A stretch of 64,000 nucleotides of DNA from Orobanche coerulescens. Its lineage: Eukaryota > Streptophyta > Magnoliopsida > Lamiales > Orobanchaceae. The position numbers were made by a program, and so were the translations under genes. The stretch covers positions 7,549,001-7,613,000 of the forward strand of contig CM065804.1 of NCBI GenBank assembly GCA_033398695.1. The letters are read 5' to 3'. The notes beneath the pieces are model-generated. The model saw only the letters and a program-made list of their open reading frames with translations. It had not been told where the DNA came from and searched no databases. Below, piece after piece: positions 35,581 through 46,549 of this stretch (the stretch's first letter is position 1; every line of letters starts with the position of its first letter).

Positions 35581-35933
35581 ATACCATAATCAAACAATTA
35601 TGCATACACATATGCATTTCAATATGTTCATCAATACGAACAAACAACAACGAATATCACGAAATTTCTCAGAAACACATCTCATATTCAACAATATGAA
35701 TAAAACCACAAGTATGATAAATCGAACTCGACATATGATACTTGCCTCGAAAATGGCAAGGACGAAACACTTCAATGTTCTCGACACGCTCGAAGGCCGC
35801 CTCCTTCGATCAACGTAACAAGCTCGAACCTTAACAAAAGGAACGATAAACAAATCATCTCAAGTCGAACGATGGCCTAACAATTCGGTCTACGGCCGAA
35901 AGGCTCAAAAATAACCAATCTGCCTGGACTGCT

Positions 35934-36116
35934 TAGCGTGCGCTACGTACTCTACGTAACGTGCGCTAAGCGAGCTTGTTAGCGACGCTATCGTGTAAGA
36001 CTAGCGTCGCTAGCCACGGTTTAGCGATCGACTTTTGGTCTCATAACGTACGCTACGTACGTTTGGGCGAATCGACTCGATAGCGCACGTTAACTCACAC
36101 GTGTTAGCGTGCGCTA
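35934..36116 (-). promoter_or_regulatory. Second palindrome array, F 3' LTR
   Basis: TAGCGTGCGCTA at 35934-35945 through 36105-36116, with TAACGTGCGCTA and TAACGTACGCTA variants. Two units read TAGCGACGCTA and TAGCGTCGCTA here but are full length in the partner LTR (43106-43297). The array lies about 700 bases downstream of the TATA box in the transcript direction. Confidence 0.55.
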
Positions 36117-36799
36117 ATCTTGCATGGCGAGAATACTACAACCCAAACTGGGTTGAATGGTGAAGAACTCATGAATTCTACCGTGATAATACAAGTTATC
36201 TTCGCAAATCATGCTAATAAGGTTTGTGGAAGATTTATGATCGTGAAATACAAATATACGGATAGTCATCTCAAAATCATATCTTTTCTAAGATCTTCAA
36301 GAAGTATTCTAAGTTCCGATTATTCCAAGTCCCAAAACACATGATTCCAACGTGAAACATACGAACTAGGTAATCTCCGATTACTAACCATAAATCGATT
36401 TGAAAACGCTTAGGAGTTCATACTACTAAGATGGTTCAAAGGTTCATACGATGAATAAGTGTCAAAACATCGAAAATATCCTTCTAACATGTGATGACCG
36501 ATCACAAACAAAATAGCGGCTATCTAAACATGATCGACGTCCTTAAGAACATTACTAACGTTGGTGAGGAATCACCTACCTCAAGTAGTGAAGAACACGG
36601 AGGAAAATGAAGCAATCCGACACCGAAAGCTTGAACAACAATCTCCAATGATGAGCGATCTTCAATCACGAATCGGGATGTTGATATGAAGTGTTTGGGG
36701 TGAGGGAAGTTATGTTTTACGTGTAGGAATTCGGGTAATGAGAGTAGAGAGAACGAAATCACGAATAGGATCTTTGTCCTATTTATAATAAATGGCTAT

Positions 36800-37095
36800 T
36801 AGCGCGCGCTAGACCTGCTCGTAGCGTGCGCTAACGGCTCACGATCTAAATCGTACTCGGCACTTAGCGTGCGCTACGCATATACATGGCGTGCGCTAAG
36901 GCGTTGACTCGGCTTTTCCCCGAAAGCCGTCAGTGCACGTCCCCGACACTATCCGACGGGGGTCCCCCGCCGGCTCTCTCACCTACCGCACGTCTCAATC
37001 AATTTGACCGCGCATAGCGTGCGCTAAGGATACTCAGTAGCGTGCGCTATGAACCCACGTTAGCGCACGCTAAACATAGCTGATAGCGTGCGCTA
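36800..37095 (-). promoter_or_regulatory. U3 palindrome array and TATA box, F 3' LTR
   Basis: TAGCGCGCGCTA (36800-36811) through TAGCGTGCGCTA (37084-37095), seven or eight sites. On the minus strand the array ends about 12-15 bases before TATAAATA (about 36780-36788). Confidence 0.65.
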
Positions 37096-37246
37096 CACGC
37101 GCAGATTTACAATCTTTAAATCACAATCACGGAATTAAACGCTCGACAACATCGGATTATGAAATACGGAAAATAATACTCAAATCAAGTACAATCATTA
37201 CAATATCACGAGTTCCAATTACATAACAGAAATCTCGGGTATTACA

Positions 37247-37262
37247 TCCTTCCTCCCTAAAA
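37247..37262 (-). other. Polypurine tract of element F
   Basis: The minus strand reads AGGGAGGAAGGA directly before the 3' LTR. Confidence 0.8.
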
Positions 37263-37281
37263 AGAAGTTTCGTCCCGAAAC

Positions 37282-39129
37282 TTAAGATGAAAACAACTCC
37301 GGATATCTAGTCTTCATACTGTCCTCCGTTTCCCAAGTGGCCTCTTCGACTCCATGTCGTGACCATTGTACTTTAACCAAGGGTATTGGTTTATTCCTCA
37401 ATTGCTTGATCCGGCTCTCAAGTATCTTGATTGGTCTTTCTTCGAAGGTGCCATCATTAGCTATCTCGATCTCGTCGAAATCAATGACGTGACTGGGGTC
37501 CGGTACATACTTCCGCAGTTGGGATACGTGAAACACATTGTGAACATGACTCAGCGATGGCGGTAAGGCCAACCTGTATGCTAAATCCCCAACTCTCTCT
37601 AGGATCTCAAATGGTCCGATATATCTCGAACTAAGCTTGCCTCTTCTCCCAAAACGGAAAATCCCTCGTGTAGGAGACACCTTCAATAGTACATGGTCCC
37701 CAGCGTCGAACTCTAGAGGGCGACGACGCACATCTGCATAAGACTTCTGTCGACTCTGGGCAGTCAACAGTCTCTCTCGAATCAAAGCTATCTTCTCTTG
37801 AGTCTGAATAATCAATTCTGGTTCCGTCCCGATCAAATCCGAAGAATCATCCCAACACAGGGGTGATCGGCATCTTCTCCCGTATAAAGCTTCAAATGGG
37901 GCCATCTTAATAGAAGCATGCCAACTATTATTATAGGTGAATTCGACTAATGGCAAATGAACTTCCCAATCAGCTGACCAATCCAAAGCACAAGCTCTAA
38001 GCATGTCTTCTACAGTTTGAATAGTCCTTTCGGACTGACCGTCCGTTTGGGGATGATAAGCTGTGCTAAAGTTGAGCTCAGTCCCCAAAGCCTTGTGAAT
38101 CGCTTTCCAGAAGTGCGACACGAAACGACCATCTCGATCCGAAATAATGGTCTTCGGCGTCCCATGCAATCTGACTATCTCCGCAATAAATACTCGCGCC
38201 AATCTCTCGGGTCCCCAAGTATCTTTGATCCCTAGGAAATGAGCCGACTTGGTTAGTCGATCAACTACAACCCAAATCATGTTCATTCCCGTTCTAGTCC
38301 TTGGCATACTAGTGATGAAATCCATCGAGATATCCTCCCACTTCCATTCAGGGATCGGGAGCGGCTTTAACATTCTGGCAGGTCGCTGATGTTCAATCTT
38401 AACCTGCTGACAAGTCAAACACTTCGAAACGTACTCTGCTACGTCCTTCTTCATATTCCCCCACCAGAAGTTTTGCTTAAGATCCTTATACATCTTACTA
38501 CTGCCTGGGTGAATAGAATAGGGCGCGCTATGAGCTTCCTTTAAAATTGTCCGTCTCAAATCATCATCCTCGGGAACGCAAAGTCGACTTTGAAATCTCA
38601 GAACTCCATCGTTTTGTATCACGAATCCTGGGGCTTTTCCTTTCTTTACTTCGTCACACAATCGAAGGATCAGGGAATCGTTCAGTTGTTTAGACTTGAT
38701 CTCCTCGACTAATGATGAAGTCAGTTCCATCACATAAAGTTGCCCTTGGATTCCCGGTGCCCATACTTCAATCCCCTCGCGGATCAGTTCCCGTTGAATA
38801 CTGGTTTGGGACGTAAGTGCTTCCAACACTCGAAGGGAAACAGGTTTACGGCTCAAAGCATCAGCTACTACGTTTGCTTTCCCCGGATGATAGAGAATCT
38901 CTAAGTCGTAATCCTTGATTAATTCCAGCCACCTCCTCTGCCTCATGTTTAACTCTTTCTGACTAAAAATGTACTTGAGGCTCTTATGATCTGTCAAGAT
39001 CTGACAATGAGTGCCATACAAATAATGTCGCCAGATTTTCAAGGCAAAGACCACAGCTGCTAGCTCCAGATCATGAGTCGGGTAATTAATCTCGTATGGT
39101 TTCAATTGCCGAGAAGCATAAGCAATCAC
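37282..39129 (-). CDS. F: RNase H, integrase and chromodomain (open 615 codons)
   Basis: The longest open frame in the window. Residues 1-95 are RNase H (Glu in HDLELAAVV, Asp in TDHKSL, Asp in NVVADALSR); the first-Asp strand lies upstream and out of frame. Integrase: zinc ligands H200, H207, C237, C240; catalytic D270, D331 and E367, with exactly 35 residues between the last two. The C-terminal domain follows (about 470-540, [19 protein letters not shown]). A chromodomain (about 551-613, [17 protein letters not shown]) ends the protein. Integrase inserts the element cDNA; the chromodomain is known in this lineage to bias insertion to marked chromatin. The apparent start Met is internal to the original polyprotein, not a true start. 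Confidence 0.85.
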   Translation of the reverse strand: MIAYASRQLKPYEINYPTHDLELAAVVFALKIWRHYLYGTHCQILTDHKSLKYIFSQKELNMRQRRWLELIKDYDLEILYHPGKANVVADALSRKPVSLRVLEALTSQTSIQRELIREGIEVWAPGIQGQLYVMELTSSLVEEIKSKQLNDSLILRLCDEVKKGKAPGFVIQNDGVLRFQSRLCVPEDDDLRRTILKEAHSAPYSIHPGSSKMYKDLKQNFWWGNMKKDVAEYVSKCLTCQQVKIEHQRPARMLKPLPIPEWKWEDISMDFITSMPRTRTGMNMIWVVVDRLTKSAHFLGIKDTWGPERLARVFIAEIVRLHGTPKTIISDRDGRFVSHFWKAIHKALGTELNFSTAYHPQTDGQSERTIQTVEDMLRACALDWSADWEVHLPLVEFTYNNSWHASIKMAPFEALYGRRCRSPLCWDDSSDLIGTEPELIIQTQEKIALIRERLLTAQSRQKSYADVRRRPLEFDAGDHVLLKVSPTRGIFRFGRRGKLSSRYIGPFEILERVGDLAYRLALPPSLSHVHNVFHVSQLRKYVPDPSHVIDFDEIEIANDGTFEERPIKILESRIKQLRNKPIPLVKVQWSRHGVEEATWETEDSMKTRYPELFSS

Positions 39130-39873
39130 TTTATCCTACGCATCAATACACAACCTGCACTCGATTCAAGCGTCGCGTATACCATAAATCCGTCGGCCTT
39201 TCAGTAGCGCTAATATAGGTCTTGCCGACCTCCTCTTAAGTTCGTCAAAACCACTGGCACTTCTCATTCCACATGAACTTTTGAGTTTTCTCGTAATAGC
39301 CGGGTGAGCGGACGAGCAATCTTGGAAAATCCTCTACAAAGCGGCGATAATATCCACTAGTCCTAAGAAGCTTCGGACTTCCTTCACGTTCTTAGGAGCT
39401 TCCCATTCTAAGATCGCTTCGACTTTCTTCGGGTCCACCGAACTCCATCGGTGATATCACATGTCCAAGGAAGGTCACTTCCTTAAGCGAACTCGCATTT
39501 TGAAAATTTTGCATATAGTTGTTCTTTCCTCAAGGTGCTCAAAACCACACGCAAATGTTCGACATGTTCCTCTACGTTTTTCGAATATATCGATGTCATC
39601 AATGAAGACGACCACAAATTTATCCAAGTATTCCAAGAATACCCGATTCATCAATTGCATGAATCTGCAGGAGCATTGGTAAGTCCAAACGGCATCACTA
39701 CGAATTCATAATGCCCGTCTGGGATACGAATGCAGATTTCGGTATATCCGATTCCTTAATTCTCAATGGTGGTATCACGATCGCAAGTCAATCTTCGAGA
39801 ATACCCTTGCCCCTGCGCTTGATCAAACAAGTCGTCGATCCGAGGTATAGGATACTTGTTCTTGATTGTCATC
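39130..39873 (-). pseudogene. F: reverse transcriptase core, frame-broken
   Basis: RT residues can be followed on the minus strand across several frames: [20 protein letters not shown] (catalytic Asp-Asp near 39595-39600), GHV..., and [15 protein letters not shown] sequence near 39850. Compared with G, many one to five base gaps occur, often where G has CAG or CTG. The first RNase H Asp segment (near 39170, GTCGCGTATACC for expected GTCGCAGTATACC) is hit the same way. Confidence 0.75.
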
Positions 39874-40815
39874 TTATTGAGTTCCCGTAATCAATACACG
39901 GTCGAGGGATCCGTCTTTCTTTCGGACAAAAGAACGGCGCTCCCAAGGAGAAACACTAGGTTGGATATAGCCCTTCTGTAACAATTCCTCCAGTTGCTTC
40001 TTGAGTTCATACATCTCGGTTGGCGCCATGCGATATGGTGCTCTGGAAATAGGAGCTGCTCCAGGCTCTAGTTCGATAGTGAATTCCACTCCCCTCTGCG
40101 GAGGTAACCCAGGTAGTTCGTCAGGAAATACATCGGAGAACTCATTCACCACTGAAATGGACGAGAGCTCTACTCCTTCCTCTTTCCTCATGGCATAGCA
40201 CCAAAGTCCGTGACATCCTTGCTTCAGTAATTTCACAGCTTTCATTGCCTTGATCAATTTCCCCGAGCTTCCCGGTCTCCATCCTCGGAATAAGTGTTCA
40301 GATCCGTCATCAGCAATGATGGAAATGACTCTCTCTCGGTAATTCAACACAGCTCCATAACGGTTGAGCCAATCCTCTCCGAGAATTAAATCGTCACCGC
40401 AGATGTCAACCACAATAAGATTCGATGGCCAATCTCTTCCTTCTATAGATTCGTGGAAATCCTTAGCTTCTAAGGTCCCCACAATTTTCTCCCCGCTCGG
40501 TAATCCCACAACATAAGGTTCACAATTATACAAACACGAGATGTTCAAACGATTAACACAGTTCAAGGATATAAAAGAATGCGTAGCTCCTGAATCGAAC
40601 AAAACACTAACTGGTTGCAAAAGGATCGAATCGTACTGATGCAACAGTGTGTTTTGATCATCGAATCTCCTCATTTCGTACGGGCGTGGAGGAACGGACC
40701 CGGACTGGATGCCTCTCTCTTCCCGGCATTCTGCTGAAATCCACTTGGCCGCGTCTGGTTCACACTCGTCTCTTTCGGATCGAGCCGGAGCGTGAGTACC
40801 AAAAGATCGGGTCAC
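39874..40815 (-). pseudogene. F: gag end, protease and start of RT (open 313 codons)
   Basis: VLFDSGATHSFIS (catalytic Asp-Ser-Gly, near 40570-40600) is the protease. GLPSGEKIVGTLEAKDF, NLIVVDICGDDLILGEDWLN and SGKLIKAMKAVKLLKQG follow, then ELPGLPPQRGVEFTIELEPG and MAPTEMYELKKQLEELL of the RT N-terminus. The frame slips at SPWE, where homologues read SPWGAP, and again at DGSL. The intact Trp in GEDW contrasts with the stop in G. Confidence 0.85.
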
Positions 40816-41859
40816 ATTCCCACAAAATGTTGCGCGATGTCCTTCCTATCCACACTCGAAACAGGTCACAGCAGGCGCGAAACAATCACGTCGAACATGT
40901 CCCGCCTTGCCACAGTTGTAACACTTCTTTTCTGCGTCAGAACCAGTCGGTCTTGCCGGAACTTCTTTCCTCCTCGAGAAGGATGCGGAGGTCTCTGGAT
41001 GAGTGAAAAGAGGACTGACCGGCGGGCCACTGTTCTTATTCTCCGTGAAGTTGCCGGACACCTTCTGTTTCTTTGCTTCCGTCGATTTTTCTCTGCTTGC
41101 CTCCTTCATGTCATAGGCCAACGCCTTGTCCTGCATGTCGCAAGGTGGCACATTCAAATCCGGACATATATTGCTGAATTTCCGGCTTCATTCGCATGTC
41201 AAAATGAAAAATCTTCTCCGCCTCGGTTCTGACTAAGTGGCGCACATAAGTCAGCTGGTGATTAAAAGTCTTAATCACGTCCGTCACAGATACTTCCGAA
41301 TTTTGTGGTGAGAAAAACTCCCGAACTCGAGCTTCTCTAATCGGACGAGGACAATCGTGCCTCCATCATCACTTTGAATTCCGTCCGATCAACATTGTGC
41401 TCCTGCGGTCGAATGGCCTCCCACCGATCGAAAGCCTCCCGGTAAAAAGATCTTGGGCGAGGAACCTTCCTATCGTTGGGACAGTTAATCCTGCAAAAAT
41501 CTTTTCCAATTCCTTCAGCCAATGATCCCACGAAAGCGTCTCAGCGGAACCGTCAAATTTCGGAGGATGCAATTTAACCACCTAGGTAAGCCATTTATAT
41601 CCCCGATTATCCGCGTTATTCTGCTGTCCCATCGCCGTCTGCATGCGATCCACAACTTGAGCAAGCTGGTTTATCTGGGCAACCACTGTGAAGCACTCCG
41701 CACGTTAAGTGCATTATTATTTGCCGACCCCTGCTGTCCCCCGGAATGTGAATCCGTTTGGCTAGCGGCTCTCTCAGGAGTAGATACCGACTCTTCTTGC
41801 CTCGCATTTCCACGTCCGCGTCCACGACCGCGTCCGCGTCCACGACCTCCTCTCAACAT
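40816..41859 (-). pseudogene. F: gag, frame-broken
   Basis: It starts at 41859 with a Gly-Arg repeat (MLRGGRGRGRGRGRGRGN), like G. The core is spread over several frames: PPKFDGSAETLSWDHWLKEL, FDRWEAIRPQEHNVDRTEFK and MMEARL near 41330-41580, then AYDMKEASREKSTEAKKQKV. Zinc knuckle CYNCGKAGHVRRDC and the start of a second (CFECG) lie near 40850-40925. Frame changes are frequent and many fall at CAG/CTG-like sites. Confidence 0.75.
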
Positions 41860-42084
41860 ACTGTAGACATAAATACTCAATATCCAGGGCAAACGTTCTA
41901 AAAGCACATCCATCAATGTTTATAAGACAGGAATTAAATAAAACAGTAGTATTCGAGGTTAGGAAACTTACAACCACAGTCCAATTGACGATCTTTGGCT
42001 CGGCAGTGATGTTACGAACGACCAATAATCAATAACGTAAATGCACTCCAACTAACCCAATTGCCAAGATATCCATAAATCTTA

Positions 42085-42096
42085 GCTCTGATACCA
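42085..42096 (-). other. Primer binding site of F (tRNA-iMet)
   Basis: The minus strand reads TGGTATCAGAGC, five bases from the end of the 5' LTR. It is an exact match to the complement of the initiator methionine tRNA 3' end. Confidence 0.85.
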
Positions 42097-42101
42097 TATT
42101 C

Positions 42102-44434
42102 TGTAACACCCCGAGATATTCGGAATAATTACTGCGCCGTAAACCCTTTAGATAAGGATTTACAAGGCTATTTTTAGAAGAAGTGTAAAAACAATACAAT
42201 CGAACAAGCAAGTTCAAATACTGATTTGGTTCAACCAATCAAATAAGTTAACTAATACAACCATATCGAATTGACTTTATTACAACAGACGTACTCGAGT
42301 ACTAAACGAACCAAGAAGACCAAACACAATAACACCAATCACATCACCGAGCCATCTCATCGTCCTGCCGTGATCGTAGTTGCTTTCCCGCTCCTCGGCT
42401 ACGAACATCAAAACAATGTCCACCCCGAAGGGGTTAGCAAAACAATGCTAGTACAAGTATCATCATACAATAAATCATCAATACATCACAAAACATGCAA
42501 AACGGACTTCCGCCATCGGAATCCAACGATGCGAATCCTCACGATTCCATCAACACAATATATGGTAATCAGCGATCAGCGCGCCTCGGCATAGATCCCC
42601 ATGATGATCCGTCGGACCAACGCATGGTGGAAAACTGTCGGCGATCCGGCGCCCTCGGATAGATCCCCATGATGATCCCGTCGGACCAACGCATGGTGGA
42701 CATTCGATCCAGCGCCCTCAGCATAGATCCTCATGACCCCCTCGGATCATTTATACCATAATCAAACAATTATGCATACACATATGCATTTCAATATGTT
42801 CATCAATACGAACAAACAACAACGAATATCACGAAATTTCTCAGAAACACATCTCATATTCAACAATATGAATAAAACCACAAGTATGATAAATCGAACT
42901 CGACATATGATACTTGCCTCGAAAATGGCAAGGACGAAACACTTCAATGTTCTCGACACGCTCGAAGGCCGTCTCCTTCGATCAACGTAACAAGCTCGAA
43001 CCTTAACAAAAGGAACGATAAACAAATCATCTCAAGTCGAACGATGGCCTAACAATTCGGTCTACGGCCGAAAGGCTCAAAAATAACCAATCTGCCTGGA
43101 CTGCTTAGCGTGCGCTACGTACTCTACGTAACGTGCGCTAAGCAGGCTTGTTAGCGTACGCTATCGTGTAAGACTAGCGTGCGCTAGCCACGGTTTGGCA
43201 GTCTGACTCGGCTGGTCTCATAACGTACGCTACGTACGTTTCGGGCGTTAACTGACTCCGATAGCGCACGTTAACTCACACGTGTTAGCGTGCGCTAATA
43301 CTGCATGGCAGAATACTGAAATCCGAAAACTGGGTTGAATGGTGAAGAACTCATGAATTCTACCGTGATAATACAAGTTATCTTCGGGCAAATCATGCTA
43401 ATAAGGTTTGTGGAAGATTTATGATCGTGAAATACAAATATACGGATAGTCATCTCAAAATCATATCTTTTCTAAGATCTTCAAGAAGTATTCTAAGTTC
43501 CGATTATTCCAAGTCCCAAAACACATGATTCCAACGTGAAACATACGAACTAGGTAATCTCCGATTACTAACCATAAATCGATTTGAAAACGCTTAGGAG
43601 TTCATACTACTAAGATGGTTCAAAGGTTCATACGATGAATAAGTGTCGAAACATCGAAAATATCCTTCTAACATGTGATGACCGATCACAAACAAAATAA
43701 CTGGCTATCTAAACATGATCAGACGTCCTTAAGAACATTACTAACGTTGGTGAGGAATCACCTACCTCAAGTAGTGAAGAACACGGAGGAAAATGAAGCA
43801 ATCCGACACCGAAAGCTTGAACAACAATCTCCAATGATGAACGATCTTCAATCACGAATCAGGATGTTGATATGAAGTGTTTGGGGTGAGGGAAGTTATG
43901 TTTTACGTGTAGGAATTCGGGTAATGAGAGTAGAGAGAACTGAAATCACGAATAGGATGCTGTCCTATTTATAATAAATGGCTATTAGCGCGCGCTAGAC
44001 CCTGTTCGTAGCGTGCGCTAACGGCTCACGATCTAAATCGTACTCGGCACTTAGCGTGCGCTACGCATATACCTGTAGCGTGCGCTAAGGCGTTGACTCG
44101 GCTTTTCCCCGAAAGCCGTCCAGGTACGTCCCGACACTATCCGACAGGGGTCCCCCCGGCCAGCTCTCACCTACCGCACGTCTCAATCAATTTGACCGCG
44201 CATAGCGTGCGCTAAGGATACTCAGTAGCGTGCGCTATGAACCCACGTTAGCGCACGCTAAACATAGCTGATAGCGTGCGCTACACGCGCAGATTTACAA
44301 TCTTTAAATCACAATCACGGAATTAAACGCTCGACAACATCGGATTATGAAATACGGAAAATAATACTCAAATCAAGTACAATCATTACAATATCACGAG
44401 TTCTAATTACATAACAGAAATCTCGGGTATTACA
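42102..44434 (-). repeat. 5' LTR of element F
   Basis: Partner of 34922-37246 with the same parts: hairpins near 42420-42450, minisatellite near 42575-42760, arrays at 43106-43297 and 43986-44283, and a TATA box near 43966. Many palindrome units here are complete where the 3' LTR copy has gaps. Confidence 0.9.
43986..44283 (-). promoter_or_regulatory. U3 palindrome array, F 5' LTR
   Basis: TAGCGCGCGCTA (43986-43997) to TAGCGTGCGCTA (44272-44283). This is the copy that would drive transcription of F. Confidence 0.65.
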
Positions 44435-44439
44435 TGTTG
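44435..44439. repeat. Target-site duplication TGTTG, right of F
   Basis: Second TGTTG copy, following the LTR end TATTACA at 44434. Gag of A resumes immediately after. Confidence 0.85.
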
Positions 44440-44513
44440 GCTCGAGGTATCGGGATTCGGCCCCTTCCACGGCCTCATCCCCCTCTGTCACGACCTCTCA
44501 GATTTCTTTCCAT
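44440..44513 (-). pseudogene. A: start of gag, beyond the F insertion
   Basis: ATG at 44511-44513 on the minus strand begins MERNLRGRDRGG, then TGA (for Arg or Gly), then GRGRGRIPIPRAN up to the F duplication. It resumes at 34916 as RRANVDHSFADSG. The basic Gly-Arg start is typical of the gag of these elements. Confidence 0.7.
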
Positions 44514-44955
44514 ACTGAAAGGGTCAATTACAATGATAACCATAAGTACAGTTCAAGATACTATTTAAAATTCATGCTAAGTTAATAGCAACAAGGAATC
44601 ACATATTCAAGAAAACGGTTCACAATTAATTATCGACACCACGAGTGTCGCACAGAATATTACATCGACGTCGATTCGAACAATTTCAATCATATAATCA
44701 ATCCAGTATTTATCTCGAATTATTAATCAGATAAATCCTGTCACAGATCCTCGAAATAGCAAGATCAACAAAGAGATCCATTCAGATATAAATATCATAC
44801 CAGTAATTAAATCATGGCTCGAAAAGTACATACCGTATTTGGATCGTAGGGTCAGGCGCTTGCACAGGTCACACGTGACACGAAGGTCCTTGGATACTAG
44901 CTCATTCTACAACGACTCTTAAAGAGAAAACAACACACTCTCCGATACCATCTTC
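44514..44955 (-). other. A: 5' leader and primer site
   Basis: About 440 bp of non-coding leader. On the minus strand TGGTATCGGAG at 44940-44950 lies five bases from the LTR, an iMet primer site with a changed CAG position. A short direct repeat of CACGAGTGTCG-like sequence is present near 44640. Confidence 0.65.
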
Positions 44956-46549
44956 TGTAACATCCCAAAAGGCGGCTGTTACAGTGCCGTGGATCCCCAC
45001 ACCGGAACCCACCAGGTGATATCAAAATACAGATTAAATAAGTATTATTTTGTGATACCGAATCACAATAATCAGTCATTACTCTGATTAGGAGTTTAAT
45101 AGTATGGCCAACGGCCTTATGATACACAGGATCTGAAAATACAAGTACAAACCATATGGAGATGGAATATAATTCAAACACAACCAGACAACTGTAAATA
45201 AAGCGGAATTAAAGTAACATTACGCGGTTTGAAATAATAACCGTACGAAAAGATATGGGCCCCCCGAACTAGTATCCCTCGAACCCTTCGCCATCACCGT
45301 GCTCTTTCCGTGTCTTGCCTTTGCCTCGACCTAAAATACAACACAAGTATTTCGCCCAAAACACAGGGTCAGATATGCATGATAAATGATTCTCCCGACA
45401 TTATACAATCCACATATATTAGATCTCAAAGAAAACATTCCAACTACTGAACATACCCCTCGGGCGTATGAAATATCAGTCCCAAATCATCGAACATATC
45501 CAATCATACATGGACTATGAACGATTAAACAATATGGCTCAAGATGGATATCACAGTACGCCCGATCCGGAAATGTGTCCATGTACATGTCCACCCCGTA
45601 TACGAAATCCAGAATATACGTGTGACAACGTACCTAATTAGCCTCACGAACTACGTCTCGTGTGCACAGTCCAATACGGAAAACATCCATGTATGACTAT
45701 ATAAGTGCCCGGCTAAAAATCCTACACAATAACCAATCGGCACGCAGATATGATTCCAGAGATGTCATGATACAACATGACAATGAATTCAACAAATTAC
45801 ATATCCGATTAAGGATCAAGGGAAACTCATCGAAATGATAACAAGGACCAAACGAGATCAACGATTCAAAGTGACATATTTGGGAATGCAATCCCATGAT
45901 GAAAAATGGAACAACGTCAAGGACAATATCAAATTACGAGTCACCAATTCATAAACATTTCATACACATGAAATGTATAATCATCACAAGAATCTAATCA
46001 TCATTATAACCAAGCAAGATAACTCCCCTCAATTCCGTAAGCGAAAGATAGTCCTTCTCCAAATGATCAAACGGGCGGTATCCTAGGTTAAACACTCAAT
46101 CGAACAAGCAACCTTGAATGAAACGTAATTCATTCAATAACACATTTACATAATATTAATATCAATTCTTAGGAAACGACGCCCGCAACCTACTCGAATA
46201 GTTCATTCCACCCTAATGAATACCTTAACGATTAATGAAAGGTTTCAATACATCTAATTCATCTTCCAAATCGGATAACCATACCAAAAGTGTCCTTTAA
46301 TACTCTTGTCATTCTATGAACAAAACATCTTCAATTCACCAATAAAATTGGTTTAATCAAATTCTTATGTTCTACGACATCTATAATTATACAAGGATAG
46401 TCATAACGAATTCGATACTCAATCTACTATGGCATTATCATTCATAAACAGCATCACCTTCTTAATATCACTATCTATTTAGTATGATGATCAAAAACAT
46501 TCTAAGTTATCAACACATTAGATTAATAAAAAGTTATTGTTGTAATTAT
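44956..46549 (-). repeat. 5' LTR of element A, truncated
   Basis: Matches 27184-28780 of the 3' LTR closely, then stops at GTTGTAATTAT and passes directly into integrase sequence of the same family. The U3, palindromes and promoter are missing. At most one base of overlap exists at the joint. Confidence 0.8.

Larger units (their letters stand above)
34922..37246 (-). repeat. 3' LTR of element F
   Basis: It starts TGTAATACCCCG and ends CTCGGGTATTACA. It carries the double hairpin (35246-35273: CCCC/GGGG, then TAGCA/TGCTA), a minisatellite built on GATGATCCCGTCGGACCAACG (35395-35580), a palindrome array at 35934-36116, a TATA box (TATAAATA on the minus strand, about 36780-36788) and the U3 array 36800-37095. 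Confidence 0.9.
34922..44434 (-). mobile_element. Element F: full-length Tekay-type gypsy element
   Basis: 9.5 kb, with LTRs of 2325 and 2333 bp, perfect TGTTG duplication, primer site, gag, protease, RT, RNase H, integrase, chromodomain and polypurine tract all present in the usual order on the minus strand. The LTRs are very similar, with differences mostly at CAG/CTG, so insertion is recent. Even so 39130-41650 shows many small frame changes while the 615-codon RNase H-integrase part is fully open. Some of those frame changes may be sequence errors. It is the best candidate in the window for a once-active autonomous element. Confidence 0.9.
27184..46549 (-). mobile_element. Element A: Tekay-type gypsy element, interrupted and 5'-truncated
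   Basis: The minus-strand element has a complete 3' LTR (27184-29984), pol and gag (29985-34921 plus 44440-44513), a leader, a primer site and a 5' LTR cut after 1594 bp. Element F lies inside its gag. It is chromodomain-bearing, so it belongs to the Tekay/Del chromoviruses. The 5-bp left flank is TTAAG, but the right end is lost, so no duplication can be shown. Confidence 0.8.

Noticed and set aside
42762..43025. 87-codon frame present at 35590-35853 and 42762-43025
   Set aside because: Conserved only because it lies in the two LTRs of F. It covers the tacttgcctcg block and has no known domain.
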